Positions 33,263-42,820 of a stretch of DNA of 64,000 bases are shown piece after piece (the stretch's first letter is position 1; every line of letters starts with the position of its first letter). The DNA comes from Caldicellulosiruptor bescii DSM 6725 (lineage in GTDB: Bacteria > Bacillota > Thermoanaerobacteria > Caldicellulosiruptorales > Caldicellulosiruptoraceae), in contig NC_012034.1 in NCBI RefSeq assembly GCF_000022325.1, positions 1,921,501 through 1,985,500 on the forward strand, read 5' to 3'. The notes below the pieces were generated by a model. It had not been told where the DNA came from. It ran no database searches and worked only from the letters and a program-made list of their open reading frames with translations. Position numbers and translations under genes: made by a program.

Positions 33263-34801
33263 CTATTTTTTTAGAATAATAACTTTCATACCTTTCTCTG
33301 TAGTATATGCCCAAATATTGTCATTAACTCTTATCACAGAGAACGTTTTGAATCTATAGAAATATTTTTTATTATTCTTAATTACTATGAGAAACCATGT
33401 ATCATTTTGTCTAGCAAATATATAGTTCTTTGTATGAAGTGTAATTTGATCAAATTTCGGTTTCAACAGTATCTTGCCTGTCTTTAGCATCACACCCCAT
33501 TTGCCATTTTTCAGAAATGCTACGTACCCATCTTTTACTTCGCCTATTAAATCATAGTTCAGTGGTGTTAAAGTTTCTCCGTTTATTTTCGCTAACCCCC
33601 ACTTCCCATTGAGATAAACTACAATTATGTCTTTGTCTGCTATCCAAATAGAATCATACTTTGGCTTAATAACAAACTTCCCATTTTCTGCAATCAACCC
33701 CCACTTGTCCCTAACCTTGACTGCCGCAAAACCATTGTTAAATACTGTTATATCATGTGCTTTTATATCTACTGTCTTTCGTGAATCAAGATTTACTAAA
33801 GTTATGACTCCATTATTTTGATTTATTGAAATCATTTTGTTTGAGGAAACAACTACTGAATCCCTTTTAAAAGTTTTATCTAATATTTTACCGTCAGAAA
33901 ACATAATGTACAACTTTTTATCTTTTTTAAGCTCTATCCAGCCTTCATTGTGGACCCATATTTCATCATAAATCAACGGAAAAACTTCTGATAACGTTTC
34001 AAGATTTAAAATGCTCCACTTATTGTTTCTCATAACAGGTAACATTTTCCCAATGTTTAATGAAAAGTTGCTATAGTTTTCCTTACTTTCCTTTTTATTT
34101 TTGATCGATATTATTTTGTAACTATCTTTTTCTTTAGCAACAATGACTCCCTTATAATTCAAAATTTGTATTTCTTTGTATTTATATGGTATAATTTGAT
34201 TTCCTTTCTCATCAATAATTCCCCATTTATTATACTTTTTAGTTTGAATCATTTTGTTTGGATGTATAATTATGTCTTGATACTGAGGTTTTATAGTATA
34301 TTTACCTGACTTATCTATAATTCCCCACCTGTTGTTCACACACACAGCTGCAAGCTGGTCTGTGAATGCAGTTACATTGTCAAATTGGGGTTTTATCTTA
34401 ACTTTTCCATAGATATCAATGAAGCCCCATTTATTTTTAAGCTTAACTGGAATCATTCCTTCACTTTCTAATAGTATCCTTTCATATGTAGGCTTTACTA
34501 CTATTTTTCCTTGTATATCCATTATCCCCCATTTACTATTCTTTTCAAACATAACCAATTTATTGTTAAGATATGCTACATTTTGATAATTTTCATCTGA
34601 GATTGTGAAAAAATGTTTGGCAATATTTTTTCTAATTACAATTGTTGCTGTGCTATATATTGTCGTTATCAATAAGGTCAAAATTAATACGATTATAAAA
34701 CTTTTTACAATAGGCAACCTCAAAAATTCTTTGAATTGAACTTTCGTTTGCTGTTTTTTTTGCTTGTTTTTTTTTCTTTTGTTCTTCTTTTTACTATTCA
34801 T
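33263..34801 (-). CDS. WG-repeat protein with N-terminal membrane anchor
   Basis: About 512 aa. The GTG at 34810 abuts the AGGAGGG, so the ATG at 34801 (MNSKKKN), spaced 8 bases, is the better start. A very basic N-terminus (KKKNKRKKNKQKKQQ) and one transmembrane helix (about 33-55, IVKSFIIVLILTLLITTIYS) predict a type II topology with the bulk outside. The rest is at least nine WG repeats, for example KWGIMDIQGKIVVKPTYERI, KWGFIDIYGKVKIKPQFDNV and RWGIIDKSGKYTIKPQYQDI. WG repeats are beta-rich and probably mediate binding; their exact role is unknown. The position between the glycosyltransferase genes and the foldase gene suggests a function in handling or glycosylating exported enzymes. Confidence 0.85.
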   Translation of the reverse strand: MNSKKKNKRKKNKQKKQQTKVQFKEFLRLPIVKSFIIVLILTLLITTIYSTATIVIRKNIAKHFFTISDENYQNVAYLNNKLVMFEKNSKWGIMDIQGKIVVKPTYERILLESEGMIPVKLKNKWGFIDIYGKVKIKPQFDNVTAFTDQLAAVCVNNRWGIIDKSGKYTIKPQYQDIIIHPNKMIQTKKYNKWGIIDEKGNQIIPYKYKEIQILNYKGVIVAKEKDSYKIISIKNKKESKENYSNFSLNIGKMLPVMRNNKWSILNLETLSEVFPLIYDEIWVHNEGWIELKKDKKLYIMFSDGKILDKTFKRDSVVVSSNKMISINQNNGVITLVNLDSRKTVDIKAHDITVFNNGFAAVKVRDKWGLIAENGKFVIKPKYDSIWIADKDIIVVYLNGKWGLAKINGETLTPLNYDLIGEVKDGYVAFLKNGKWGVMLKTGKILLKPKFDQITLHTKNYIFARQNDTWFLIVIKNNKKYFYRFKTFSVIRVNDNIWAYTTEKGMKVIILKK

Positions 34802-34851
34802 TTTTGCCACCCTCCTAAAGTATGTTATTTTATTTTCGAATATTCATGCTG

Positions 34852-36312
34852 TCATACTTTTGCATTATTTTTGTGCTTTAATAGGCTGTTAGTAATAATA
34901 TAAAGTGATGCAAAAAGAATGACAATATTCGCTATTGCCACTATAAAGTTCGAAAGATCTCGTTGAACAAAATAAATGTTTGAAAGAGATAGATCCAAAA
35001 CCTTCGATATATTCAGAAAGGTTAGCAAGGAAATAATCATTGATATCCTTAACCATCTTATGTCATTAATCAGTACATATACCATAAGACAAAATAACCA
35101 TGCAAATATCGAATATCTTTCATGCATACCTGTCATAAGGTTATATGAAAGTAATCCAACTAAAAAACCACCTTGCAGGAGATACCTCACTTGGATTAAA
35201 TGATCTCTTGGTTTTTCCAACCTAACACCAATCTGCGCCAAAACCAAAATGTAGGCAATTGCTAAAGCAATCATATTTATGTAATCGTACATTCCTCCTG
35301 TTTTGACCCAATTTAAGCCTCCAGCATAATAGATATTAAATGCATTTACTGTGTAATAAGGATATTCTCCTGCTATTTTTATAAAGAACTTTAGAAGCCA
35401 TAAAATTTCCTTATGAGGCATGAAAAGAAAATACAAAACGCCGCTTACAACGCAAAAAGAAATTATTTGTTTTATTATGTCCACTGTTCTATTTCTAAGC
35501 CAAAGATTGTATACCCAGTATAGTGCTATTAGTGGAAAATATAGTATAAATTGAGGTTTTGTGAATAATAAATAGGCTGTTACACATCCAGCTAAAATAT
35601 AGGTATTGTAAACTAAACCAACAAATAGCATAACCAGCAACATCAGTACAAAGCTGTCACTCTGTCCCCACAGTGATGAGAGCAAAATTAGTGCGGGATT
35701 AAACAAAATTATTGTACTTTCCTCACGAGTTGGTCGACTTCCACACTTTTGCTTAAGGCCTAACACCATTACTCCAATGGCAATGTCAGCTAAAATGTTT
35801 GGTAATTTAATAAGTAGGTCCTCTGAAATTGTACAGTGGACTACCGAAGCAATGTATTTAAATAATGCTAAGATGATTAAATATCCTGGCAGGTAGTCAA
35901 TAAAAATGTTCTTCTCGTAAATGTTGAAAATATCAGGTGAAGCAATGTTCATCCATGTCTTGAAACAATTTACATCTATCGGATGTCCTGATATTGCACC
36001 GCCTAAAGCCAATCTTACAAAAAATGCGGTAAATAGCATCCATATGAATTCTGTTCTTGAAATCTGCGATTTGTTGTTGTAAAAGTTTAAATAGTAGCTG
36101 TAAAAAATAATTCCACTTATTGTTATAATGCTCACTATTATTCTATTCGGCTGCCTGCTTTTAAACATCACTTCACCGAAATTAGCCATCCACCAGCCTA
36201 ACGGCAATATTGTAATTAGTATACTGTATATTATTATTGCTACAACTTTTTTATTTGCAACGTCAAGCTTGTTTACTGCTTCATACTTTCTATTTGACAT
36301 CTTGTTTTTCAT
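34852..36312 (-). CDS. Polytopic membrane protein, probable GT-C glycosyltransferase
   Basis: 486 aa with about ten to twelve predicted transmembrane helices. The first periplasmic-side loop carries HPIDVNCFKTWMNIASPDIF, with an acidic residue placed as in dolichol/undecaprenyl-phosphate-sugar-dependent GT-C enzymes. LLSSLWGQSDSFVLMLLVML matches the conserved WGQ.D helix of DUF2029/mannosyltransferase-like GT-C proteins. No cytoplasmic nucleotide-sugar domain is present, so a lipid-linked sugar donor is expected. It lies 28 bases downstream of the GT39 gene and 41 upstream of the WG gene, so it is in the same operon. It may extend or complete the glycan that the GT39 enzyme starts. Function inferred from fold signature and context. 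Confidence 0.78.
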   Translation of the reverse strand: MKNKMSNRKYEAVNKLDVANKKVVAIIIYSILITILPLGWWMANFGEVMFKSRQPNRIIVSIITISGIIFYSYYLNFYNNKSQISRTEFIWMLFTAFFVRLALGGAISGHPIDVNCFKTWMNIASPDIFNIYEKNIFIDYLPGYLIILALFKYIASVVHCTISEDLLIKLPNILADIAIGVMVLGLKQKCGSRPTREESTIILFNPALILLSSLWGQSDSFVLMLLVMLFVGLVYNTYILAGCVTAYLLFTKPQFILYFPLIALYWVYNLWLRNRTVDIIKQIISFCVVSGVLYFLFMPHKEILWLLKFFIKIAGEYPYYTVNAFNIYYAGGLNWVKTGGMYDYINMIALAIAYILVLAQIGVRLEKPRDHLIQVRYLLQGGFLVGLLSYNLMTGMHERYSIFAWLFCLMVYVLINDIRWLRISMIISLLTFLNISKVLDLSLSNIYFVQRDLSNFIVAIANIVILFASLYIITNSLLKHKNNAKV

Positions 36313-36340
36313 TCTCCCCTTCTCTATTTACACAACTTTG

Positions 36341-38041
36341 TTAGAATATCCAACTCTTCATTATCTTTAGCATATTAATGTATTTTGCTGACACAGTCAA
36401 ACCGCTCACAGCAGGATAGTATATGATAAGCATAATCAGAGCTAAACTACTTACTGTCATTGCAACTTTTTCTTTTAATCCCTGCTTTAGTCTTAGATTA
36501 TCAATTGCCATAGCTATCGCTATGTAAAGCCAAGGTAATGCGAGGTAATAATGATATATAAACTTAATTCTACCTATAAACATCCATGGAACAATTGAAG
36601 ATATATAGCTTGTAATTACTATAAAAGAACTCAAATTGTCTTTTGGATTTTTCAGAGCCACTATCAATAAATATGCCAGTGCTAACAACCCCAGACCCCA
36701 TATGACTGGATTCCCTAAATATGCAATAGTCGAACGTAAATTACTTGGCAACGAATTGTCATAATAAGCCCATAGTGGTTTCGTTGCCAATAACCATTGA
36801 TACCACTCAGAAGAAAATGGATGCGTTGCTACTAATGTCGAATGGTATTTCCAAATATGGTTTTGCAACATTATAAAATCACTTATAACTGCCCCTGGTA
36901 AATTATGATATGGGTATTTTATTGTTATTGGAAGGTATGTAAGATAATAAGGTATTAAAAAAGCTATGATGGATAATAATCCATTTTTGATCACCTTTAC
37001 AACCCAATTTTTGTCATTATTTTTTATAAGATTATGCACTCTATATGAGAATGAAATTGTTAAAATAGGTATAATTGAATACAAAGCATTCCATTTACAA
37101 GCAAATGCTAACCCTCCAGTTGAAAATGTCAAAAAGTATGCTAAATTCGTTTTAGATAATTTTTCTTTCTTTTTTAGTATGCTACTAATGTAAGACATTC
37201 CAAAAATTGAACATAAAAGAATAAAAAACAAACTGAATGTATCAAGGTTTGCTGTTCTCGACAAGCTATTATGCAAAAAGTCACTTGCCATCAATATTAT
37301 AATTGCTATTCCGCACCAAAATGAGGGTTTGTGTAGCTTAGTAAATAAAATTAATATAAGAACCAATGCAATTGAACCAAAAATTAAATTAACAATTCTC
37401 CATCCAAATGGGTTCACTCCCCATACTGCCATTCCAACTGATATTAGCCATTTACCTAAGGGTGGATGAACTAAATCATAAGGTGGCAGCCCTTTTAACA
37501 GTTCGTAGGCTGTTCTTGCATGATATATCTCATCAAAATATGAACTGTAACGGTAACTTACTATACTTCTCATTTTAGCTTGCTCATCAACTAAATTATA
37601 AGGATTTCCTAAATATTTGAAGCCTTTTAAAATAACAATTTCTGCTTTTGAAAAATCTATAAACTGTTTGTCATCTTTTTTTGCTGCAATTTCTCTAATC
37701 TCAAGACCATTTCCATGTGTCACGATAAGCACTTTGTCAACGACGTTATTAACTAATATTACCTTACCTTGAAAAAAGGCTGATTGGACAGATTGTTGGA
37801 ATATTACCGAGTTATCGTTCAAAAATTGTATATCAACTTTCCCGTCTCCATAACCAAAATAGATAAAGAAGTCTTTTATAAACATCTTAGGTGAAATTCT
37901 CACTTCAATTGTACTGCCCTCTTCTTTGGATGCCCAATATGTTGTTGGTATTTCTCTTGAGCCAATGGAAATAACCTGAAGAATAAAGTATCCTGTGGCA
38001 ATCAGAATTGAGAGTAATAATAATACATTTTTTCCCTTCAT
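36341..38041 (-). CDS. GT39 dolichyl-/polyprenyl-phosphate-mannose-protein mannosyltransferase-like enzyme
   Basis: 566 aa polytopic membrane enzyme of the protein O-mannosyltransferase family, which moves a sugar from a polyprenyl phosphate to Ser/Thr of proteins during export. After the first helix comes an extracytoplasmic beta-rich insertion (about 30-150), then the conserved PMT acidic pair in SSYFDEIYHARTAYELLKG and LVHPPLGKWLISVGM. About ten further helices follow. AAAGGAGTG precedes the ATG. It sits in the middle of genes whose products carry long Pro/Thr linkers, the obvious substrates. From memory, deletion of a GT39 gene in the C. bescii cellulase locus was reported to abolish glycosylation of these enzymes; this gene would be that one. 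Confidence 0.9.
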   Translation of the reverse strand: MKGKNVLLLLSILIATGYFILQVISIGSREIPTTYWASKEEGSTIEVRISPKMFIKDFFIYFGYGDGKVDIQFLNDNSVIFQQSVQSAFFQGKVILVNNVVDKVLIVTHGNGLEIREIAAKKDDKQFIDFSKAEIVILKGFKYLGNPYNLVDEQAKMRSIVSYRYSSYFDEIYHARTAYELLKGLPPYDLVHPPLGKWLISVGMAVWGVNPFGWRIVNLIFGSIALVLILILFTKLHKPSFWCGIAIIILMASDFLHNSLSRTANLDTFSLFFILLCSIFGMSYISSILKKKEKLSKTNLAYFLTFSTGGLAFACKWNALYSIIPILTISFSYRVHNLIKNNDKNWVVKVIKNGLLSIIAFLIPYYLTYLPITIKYPYHNLPGAVISDFIMLQNHIWKYHSTLVATHPFSSEWYQWLLATKPLWAYYDNSLPSNLRSTIAYLGNPVIWGLGLLALAYLLIVALKNPKDNLSSFIVITSYISSIVPWMFIGRIKFIYHYYLALPWLYIAIAMAIDNLRLKQGLKEKVAMTVSSLALIMLIIYYPAVSGLTVSAKYINMLKIMKSWIF

Positions 38042-38351
38042 TAATTTTTCACTCCTTTACTTTTACTGTATATGTCGACAATCATACCGTTTAAAAATTT
38101 TTTTAATTTTTTTATTGTTTTAGCAATTAAAAAAGCATAACATTAGTTGCACAGAGTTCTTATGATGACATTTTAGTAATTATACATTTAGCACTCTATA
38201 ATGCAACATTTTTAACAATCGATAATGCATAAAACTTTTATGGAATGGGTAATCTGGATAAATACGAATAAAAAGCATTCTATTCAGTTGTGGTTAAGTT
38301 AATGGTTCAAATTTTTGATATTTTTTGCATAATGTGTGTTTCATAAAATCA
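38042..38351. other. Intergenic region upstream of the GT39 operon
   Basis: AT-rich, no ORF seen. It should contain the promoter of the GT39 operon, but no box pair with good spacing stands out. The far side carries the terminator of the GH9-GH5 gene. Confidence 0.45.
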
Positions 38352-38382
38352 ACAGGGCGGGCGTGTAGAAAACCCACCCTGT
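38352..38382 (-). terminator. Intrinsic terminator of the GH9-GH5 gene
   Basis: 10-bp arms rich in GC (38352-38361 and 38373-38382, one G-U pair), 11-base loop, then TTGATTTTAT on the minus strand; about 70 bases past the stop. Confidence 0.8.
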
Positions 38383-38454
38383 CATTTGACTGATAATTCA
38401 TACATTAGTGCCTATTAAATTATCATACTTTTCAAATAATTTTCGCACCTCCCT

Positions 38455-41400
38455 TTATTCAGCACCAATCGCATTAGTTTTATACCATTGCCCCCATGGA
38501 GTTGGATTATTGGGGTCCCAATTGTTTACCATGTCCAAGTACCCTACATAGCTCGAATTGCCACACCAAGACCAGCTAAAAAGTCCTATCTTGTATTGTT
38601 TTGCATACCTGACAATAGCTTCCTCGTCAGGGTCACCATCTGTATGCTGATGCCCAAACTCCCCAATAACTAATGGCAGCCCTTTCTCCACAAATGACTT
38701 GATATATTCTTCTACCTTGCTCGCTGTATTGTATACACCGTACATATGAATCGAAAATACCAAATTGCGCAGCGGATCTGCTTCCATTATGCTCTGGGCA
38801 TTGTCTCTCATAGTATTAGACCAATCCTGCCCCCAGTTCGGTGCATCAACCATTATCGTGTGCTTGAACCCTGCATCCCTTAGCGCTTTTATAGCATTCT
38901 TCGTGTCATTAATCCAGTTTTGATAGTTATTGTTCCCATACGGCTCATTACCAATGTTTATTATAACAAAATCCTCATTGCCTTCTAACACACTCTTTAT
39001 CTCTTTCCAATATTCTACTGCTTGCGCCAATGAACATGCTGCACCGTCCTCACCATATCCTGTCGTGTCGTGAACTTCTAATACAATGGCTCTGAATCCA
39101 AGACTTCTTGACAATGATATAATATTTGCTACTTCACTTGCTGGTATCTTCGTCCATCGATAGCCATTACTCAACACTACCCTCACAGAGTTCATACCCC
39201 ATGACCTTATTCCTCGCAATGCCGTCTCAAGTTTATCTCTGTACCAGCAATGTGCGTGATTTGTTCCTATTAATGTGCTAGTATCTATCTTCACTATTCC
39301 ACTGCTCGGCGTTGGAGTTGGAGTTGGTGTAGGTGTAGGTGTCACTGTCGGTGCTGGTGTTGCTGTCGGTGTTGGTGTCGCTCCACTCGGCTCCTGTCCC
39401 CATACCAATACACCATCTATATACGCTGTTACCTTCACATTCTCTCCATAACTCGTCATGCTCTGCATCCATGACCAGTCATTCCCCTGATTGTAATTGC
39501 TCCAGTCACTCTTGTTAAACCTTATCTGTATCTCCCCTGTGTCTTTACCAGCCTGCAACTGCCCAGCTCCACTCTTAAATCCTATCTCTAAATAATAGTC
39601 CGCTCCACTTACGCTACTGCTCAGCTTCACAAACTTGAATGTCACATTGCTTGCTCCTATCTGTGCCCAGTCTGATATCGCACTCTGTGCCTTGTCCCCA
39701 TCTACCGTGTACCAGTACCTTATCGTTACCCTGCTTAAATCTATGCTGCTGCTTCCAGTGTTCACTACCTTCAACCATGGCCTTATCGTGTTTGTTGTGC
39801 TATTTGTCTCCTTGTTAGCATACAATACCTTTATCTGTCCACCTGCTACAGGTGTGCTGCTCGGCGTCGGTGTTGGGGTAGCAGTTGGTGTTGGTGTTGG
39901 AGTCGGTGTTGGCGTTGGTGTAGCAGTTGGTGTTGGAGTCGGGGTTGGTGTTGGTGCTGGTGTTGGTGTCGGTGTCACTGTCGGTGCTGGTGTTGCTGTC
40001 GGTGTTGGTGTCGCTCCACTCGGCTCCTGTCCCCATACCAATACACCATCTATATACGCTGTTACCTTCACATTCTCTCCATAACTCGTCATGCTCTGCA
40101 TCCATGACCAGTCATTCCCCTGATTGTAATTGCTCCAGTCACTCTTGTTAAACCTTATCTGTATCTCCCCTGTGTCTTTACCAGCCTGCAACTGCCCAGC
40201 TCCACTCTTAAATCCTATCTCTAAATAATAGTCCGCTCCACTTACGCTACTGCTCAGCTTCACAAACTTGAATGTCACATTGCTTGCTCCTATCTGTGCC
40301 CAGTCTGATATCGCACTCTGTGCCTTGTCCCCATCTACCGTGTACCAGTACCTTATCGTTACCCTGCTTAAATCTATGCTGCTGCTTCCAGTGTTCACTA
40401 CCTTCAACCATGGCCTTATCGTGTTTGTTGTGCTATTTGTCTCCTTGTTAGCATACAATACCTTTATCTGCCCGCCTGCTACAGGTGTGCTGCTCGGCGT
40501 CGGTGTTGGTGTTGGCGTTGCTGTTGGTGTAGCAGTTGGTGTTGACGTTGGTGTTGGTGTAGGTGTCGGTGTTGGTGTAGCAGTTGATGTCGGTGTTGGA
40601 GTCAGTGTTGGTGTTGGTGTTGGTGTTGGGGTTGGGGTTGAACTTGACGAACCCTCTGGTTCTTGTCCCCATACCAGCACGTTACCTTCATAAGCTGCTA
40701 TGAACTTATTTTTACTAAGTTCTTTTGTTAATCCTGCATAAGATGGGTCATTAGTTGGATCCCATGGAACACCTTGTGGCACAGATATCTTAAATTGAGC
40801 TTGTTTTTTGTGTTCTACTTCCCCACCTGGATATATTTTTGTTCCTGTAAAATCAACTAATATATAGTAAAGGTTCTTTGATGCATTCCATACGTATGGT
40901 CCAGATATTTTTCCACCTTCTGAATAATATGTCTCTACTTTAACAACATCAGGACCATACCCAGCCTTGATTAACTCACTTAGGTCAATAAAATACTTAA
41001 AGTTTAGATTATCTGTGACTCGAGGCGGCCATCCCGTTCTGTTATAAATGTATGAAATTATTTCGGTATAGTTTGTACCCTGTGAATTACCAAACTTGGA
41101 TTCAACAAAAATTTCATCATTAGTTGGCTTTTCGATAGCTTTGAAATTAGGTATTGGGTCTCCTCCATACATAAGGTACATTTTTGCCAGAGCACCTACA
41201 ATACCAGCATTGTAGTCACAAGCCACCTCGTTTTGAACATAGTCAGTAATATCATCATTGTAACTATCATCAGAGCCTGGTCCGCCTACTAATGCACCAT
41301 AAAGTATGTGTCGATGATATTCAGGTATTCGCATACTGTTCGCCCATGAACTGTGTGCATTTCTGTGATGTGGATGTTGTGGATAATTTTGCCCAAATCC

Positions 41401-42564
41401 TACCAAAAAGCTTCTTCCTGTTGAACCTAATGCATAGTTAATCTGACTCTCACCAAATTTTAGATAAGCTGTTCGCTTATTTTCTGGACATCCTGACCAA
41501 TCTGCATAAACAAACGCTAAGAAAGCTGCAGTTGTGGCATACCTAAGTGAGCCCCACCCTGTTATCCATGCAAGACCTTTAGGTGTATAGGTTATGTTAT
41601 ATGTCCAATGATCAAGATTTCTTTCAACAGCACCTTTATATATGTCTTTATTAGTAATTTTTGCTAAAAGCAATATTGCTCCGTATCTTACATCGTCCCA
41701 GCACTGTGTCCATGTATTTGTGCCACCGGCATATTCTGCCATAAGTGCCTCAGCTTTATCTAAATATGATTTGTCATTTGTCGCAAGATATAACCACACT
41801 GCTGCCCAACCAAGATCATCAATAAAACCACCTGATGTGTAAAAGCCTGTTGCTGCGGTATACCCTGCATCACTACGAGTTCTATCGGCAAAATCAAAGA
41901 GTACCATCGCATGCTGCAAATATGTGTCTGCCTTTTGACTATTTCTTTCACGTATGACGATTGAAGCTGCAGCTAAGGATGCTGCTGTTTCTGCAACAAC
42001 CGAACTTGCTGGATTATTTAAGTCACACTTGTATGCTGGTCGTTTCATTTGCATAACTTCTGCTGGACCCCAGAAGTTATGATCTTCAATTGGGTCACCA
42101 ACTTGATAGTAGTATACATACTTTGATGGATGGCATTTTACAAAGTAGTCGTTTACCCATTCAATCTGGTTAAGTATATGTTCAAGCTGACCACTTTTCT
42201 CAAATGCTGCTTTGTACTCATAAACTGCCCACGAAAGCATTGATGCACTGTATGACATTGGTAGATTAAACTTTACATGGTCGCCCGCATCATGCCAGCC
42301 ACCAGTAAGATCTAAACCTACATCTTTGCCATCATTTAGACCAGAATCCCCGCGCCAGTTGTTACGGATCCATGATGGTAGTTTACCTGACATCTGAAAT
42401 TCATAAAACATGATCGCTTTTTGAAGAGCTTCACCATAGTTAAAGGTTGTTGCTGCTTTTACTTCACTGTTATTATATCCTGAAAATAGAAAGAAAACCT
42501 GCAATAGAAATACCATAGCAACACAAAATGTAATCATTTTTATTGCTCTTTTTAGTTTAAGCAT
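38455..42564 (-). CDS. Secreted cellulase/mannanase GH9-CBM3c-CBM3-CBM3-GH5
   Basis: 1369 aa. Signal peptide about 1-38. GH9 processive endoglucanase about 40-475, with nucleophile-side Asp pair in [26 protein letters not shown] and the acid Glu in [15 protein letters not shown] fused CBM3c (about 480-640, from [16 protein letters not shown]) is the type that assists GH9 catalysis rather than anchoring. Pro/Thr linkers and two CBM3 anchoring modules follow. A C-terminal GH5 mannanase-type domain (about 1090-1369) is virtually identical to the N-terminal GH5 of two other proteins here and ends with a stop directly after NAIGAE. The ATG follows GGGGGTTAGG. It pairs cellulose and mannan attack. 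Confidence 0.95.
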   Translation of the reverse strand: MLKLKRAIKMITFCVAMVFLLQVFFLFSGYNNSEVKAATTFNYGEALQKAIMFYEFQMSGKLPSWIRNNWRGDSGLNDGKDVGLDLTGGWHDAGDHVKFNLPMSYSASMLSWAVYEYKAAFEKSGQLEHILNQIEWVNDYFVKCHPSKYVYYYQVGDPIEDHNFWGPAEVMQMKRPAYKCDLNNPASSVVAETAASLAAASIVIRERNSQKADTYLQHAMVLFDFADRTRSDAGYTAATGFYTSGGFIDDLGWAAVWLYLATNDKSYLDKAEALMAEYAGGTNTWTQCWDDVRYGAILLLAKITNKDIYKGAVERNLDHWTYNITYTPKGLAWITGWGSLRYATTAAFLAFVYADWSGCPENKRTAYLKFGESQINYALGSTGRSFLVGFGQNYPQHPHHRNAHSSWANSMRIPEYHRHILYGALVGGPGSDDSYNDDITDYVQNEVACDYNAGIVGALAKMYLMYGGDPIPNFKAIEKPTNDEIFVESKFGNSQGTNYTEIISYIYNRTGWPPRVTDNLNFKYFIDLSELIKAGYGPDVVKVETYYSEGGKISGPYVWNASKNLYYILVDFTGTKIYPGGEVEHKKQAQFKISVPQGVPWDPTNDPSYAGLTKELSKNKFIAAYEGNVLVWGQEPEGSSSSTPTPTPTPTPTLTPTPTSTATPTPTPTPTPTSTPTATPTATPTPTPTPSSTPVAGGQIKVLYANKETNSTTNTIRPWLKVVNTGSSSIDLSRVTIRYWYTVDGDKAQSAISDWAQIGASNVTFKFVKLSSSVSGADYYLEIGFKSGAGQLQAGKDTGEIQIRFNKSDWSNYNQGNDWSWMQSMTSYGENVKVTAYIDGVLVWGQEPSGATPTPTATPAPTVTPTPTPAPTPTPTPTPTATPTPTPTPTPTPTATPTPTPSSTPVAGGQIKVLYANKETNSTTNTIRPWLKVVNTGSSSIDLSRVTIRYWYTVDGDKAQSAISDWAQIGASNVTFKFVKLSSSVSGADYYLEIGFKSGAGQLQAGKDTGEIQIRFNKSDWSNYNQGNDWSWMQSMTSYGENVKVTAYIDGVLVWGQEPSGATPTPTATPAPTVTPTPTPTPTPTPSSGIVKIDTSTLIGTNHAHCWYRDKLETALRGIRSWGMNSVRVVLSNGYRWTKIPASEVANIISLSRSLGFRAIVLEVHDTTGYGEDGAACSLAQAVEYWKEIKSVLEGNEDFVIINIGNEPYGNNNYQNWINDTKNAIKALRDAGFKHTIMVDAPNWGQDWSNTMRDNAQSIMEADPLRNLVFSIHMYGVYNTASKVEEYIKSFVEKGLPLVIGEFGHQHTDGDPDEEAIVRYAKQYKIGLFSWSWCGNSSYVGYLDMVNNWDPNNPTPWGQWYKTNAIGAE
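38462..39296 (-). repeat. 835-bp copy of the GH5 mannanase module (C-terminal position)
   Basis: Appears identical to 25058-25892 (offset 13404) and to the corresponding part of the GH5-GH5 gene. Here the module is the last domain of its protein; in the other two genes it is the first, directly after the signal peptide. Confidence 0.88.
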
Positions 42565-42820
42565 TTTTAATCCTAACCCCCTTTTTTGATCTGATAGTTA
42601 ATTTTTAATTAATCGTATTGGATGTTATGATTTCGAAACTCATACTTTGTTCCCACAAATAAATGTTTAATAGTTACTTAATATAATTACATATATTTCT
42701 ATCTGTTTTAGATCACCCCTTCTTTTTTTAAATTTACTTGTTTATAACTTCAACTTTGCAGTCCTTTACTGTCCTCAAATCTTTCTTATATATCTACAAA
42801 TTCCCATTTACCGTATTTTA

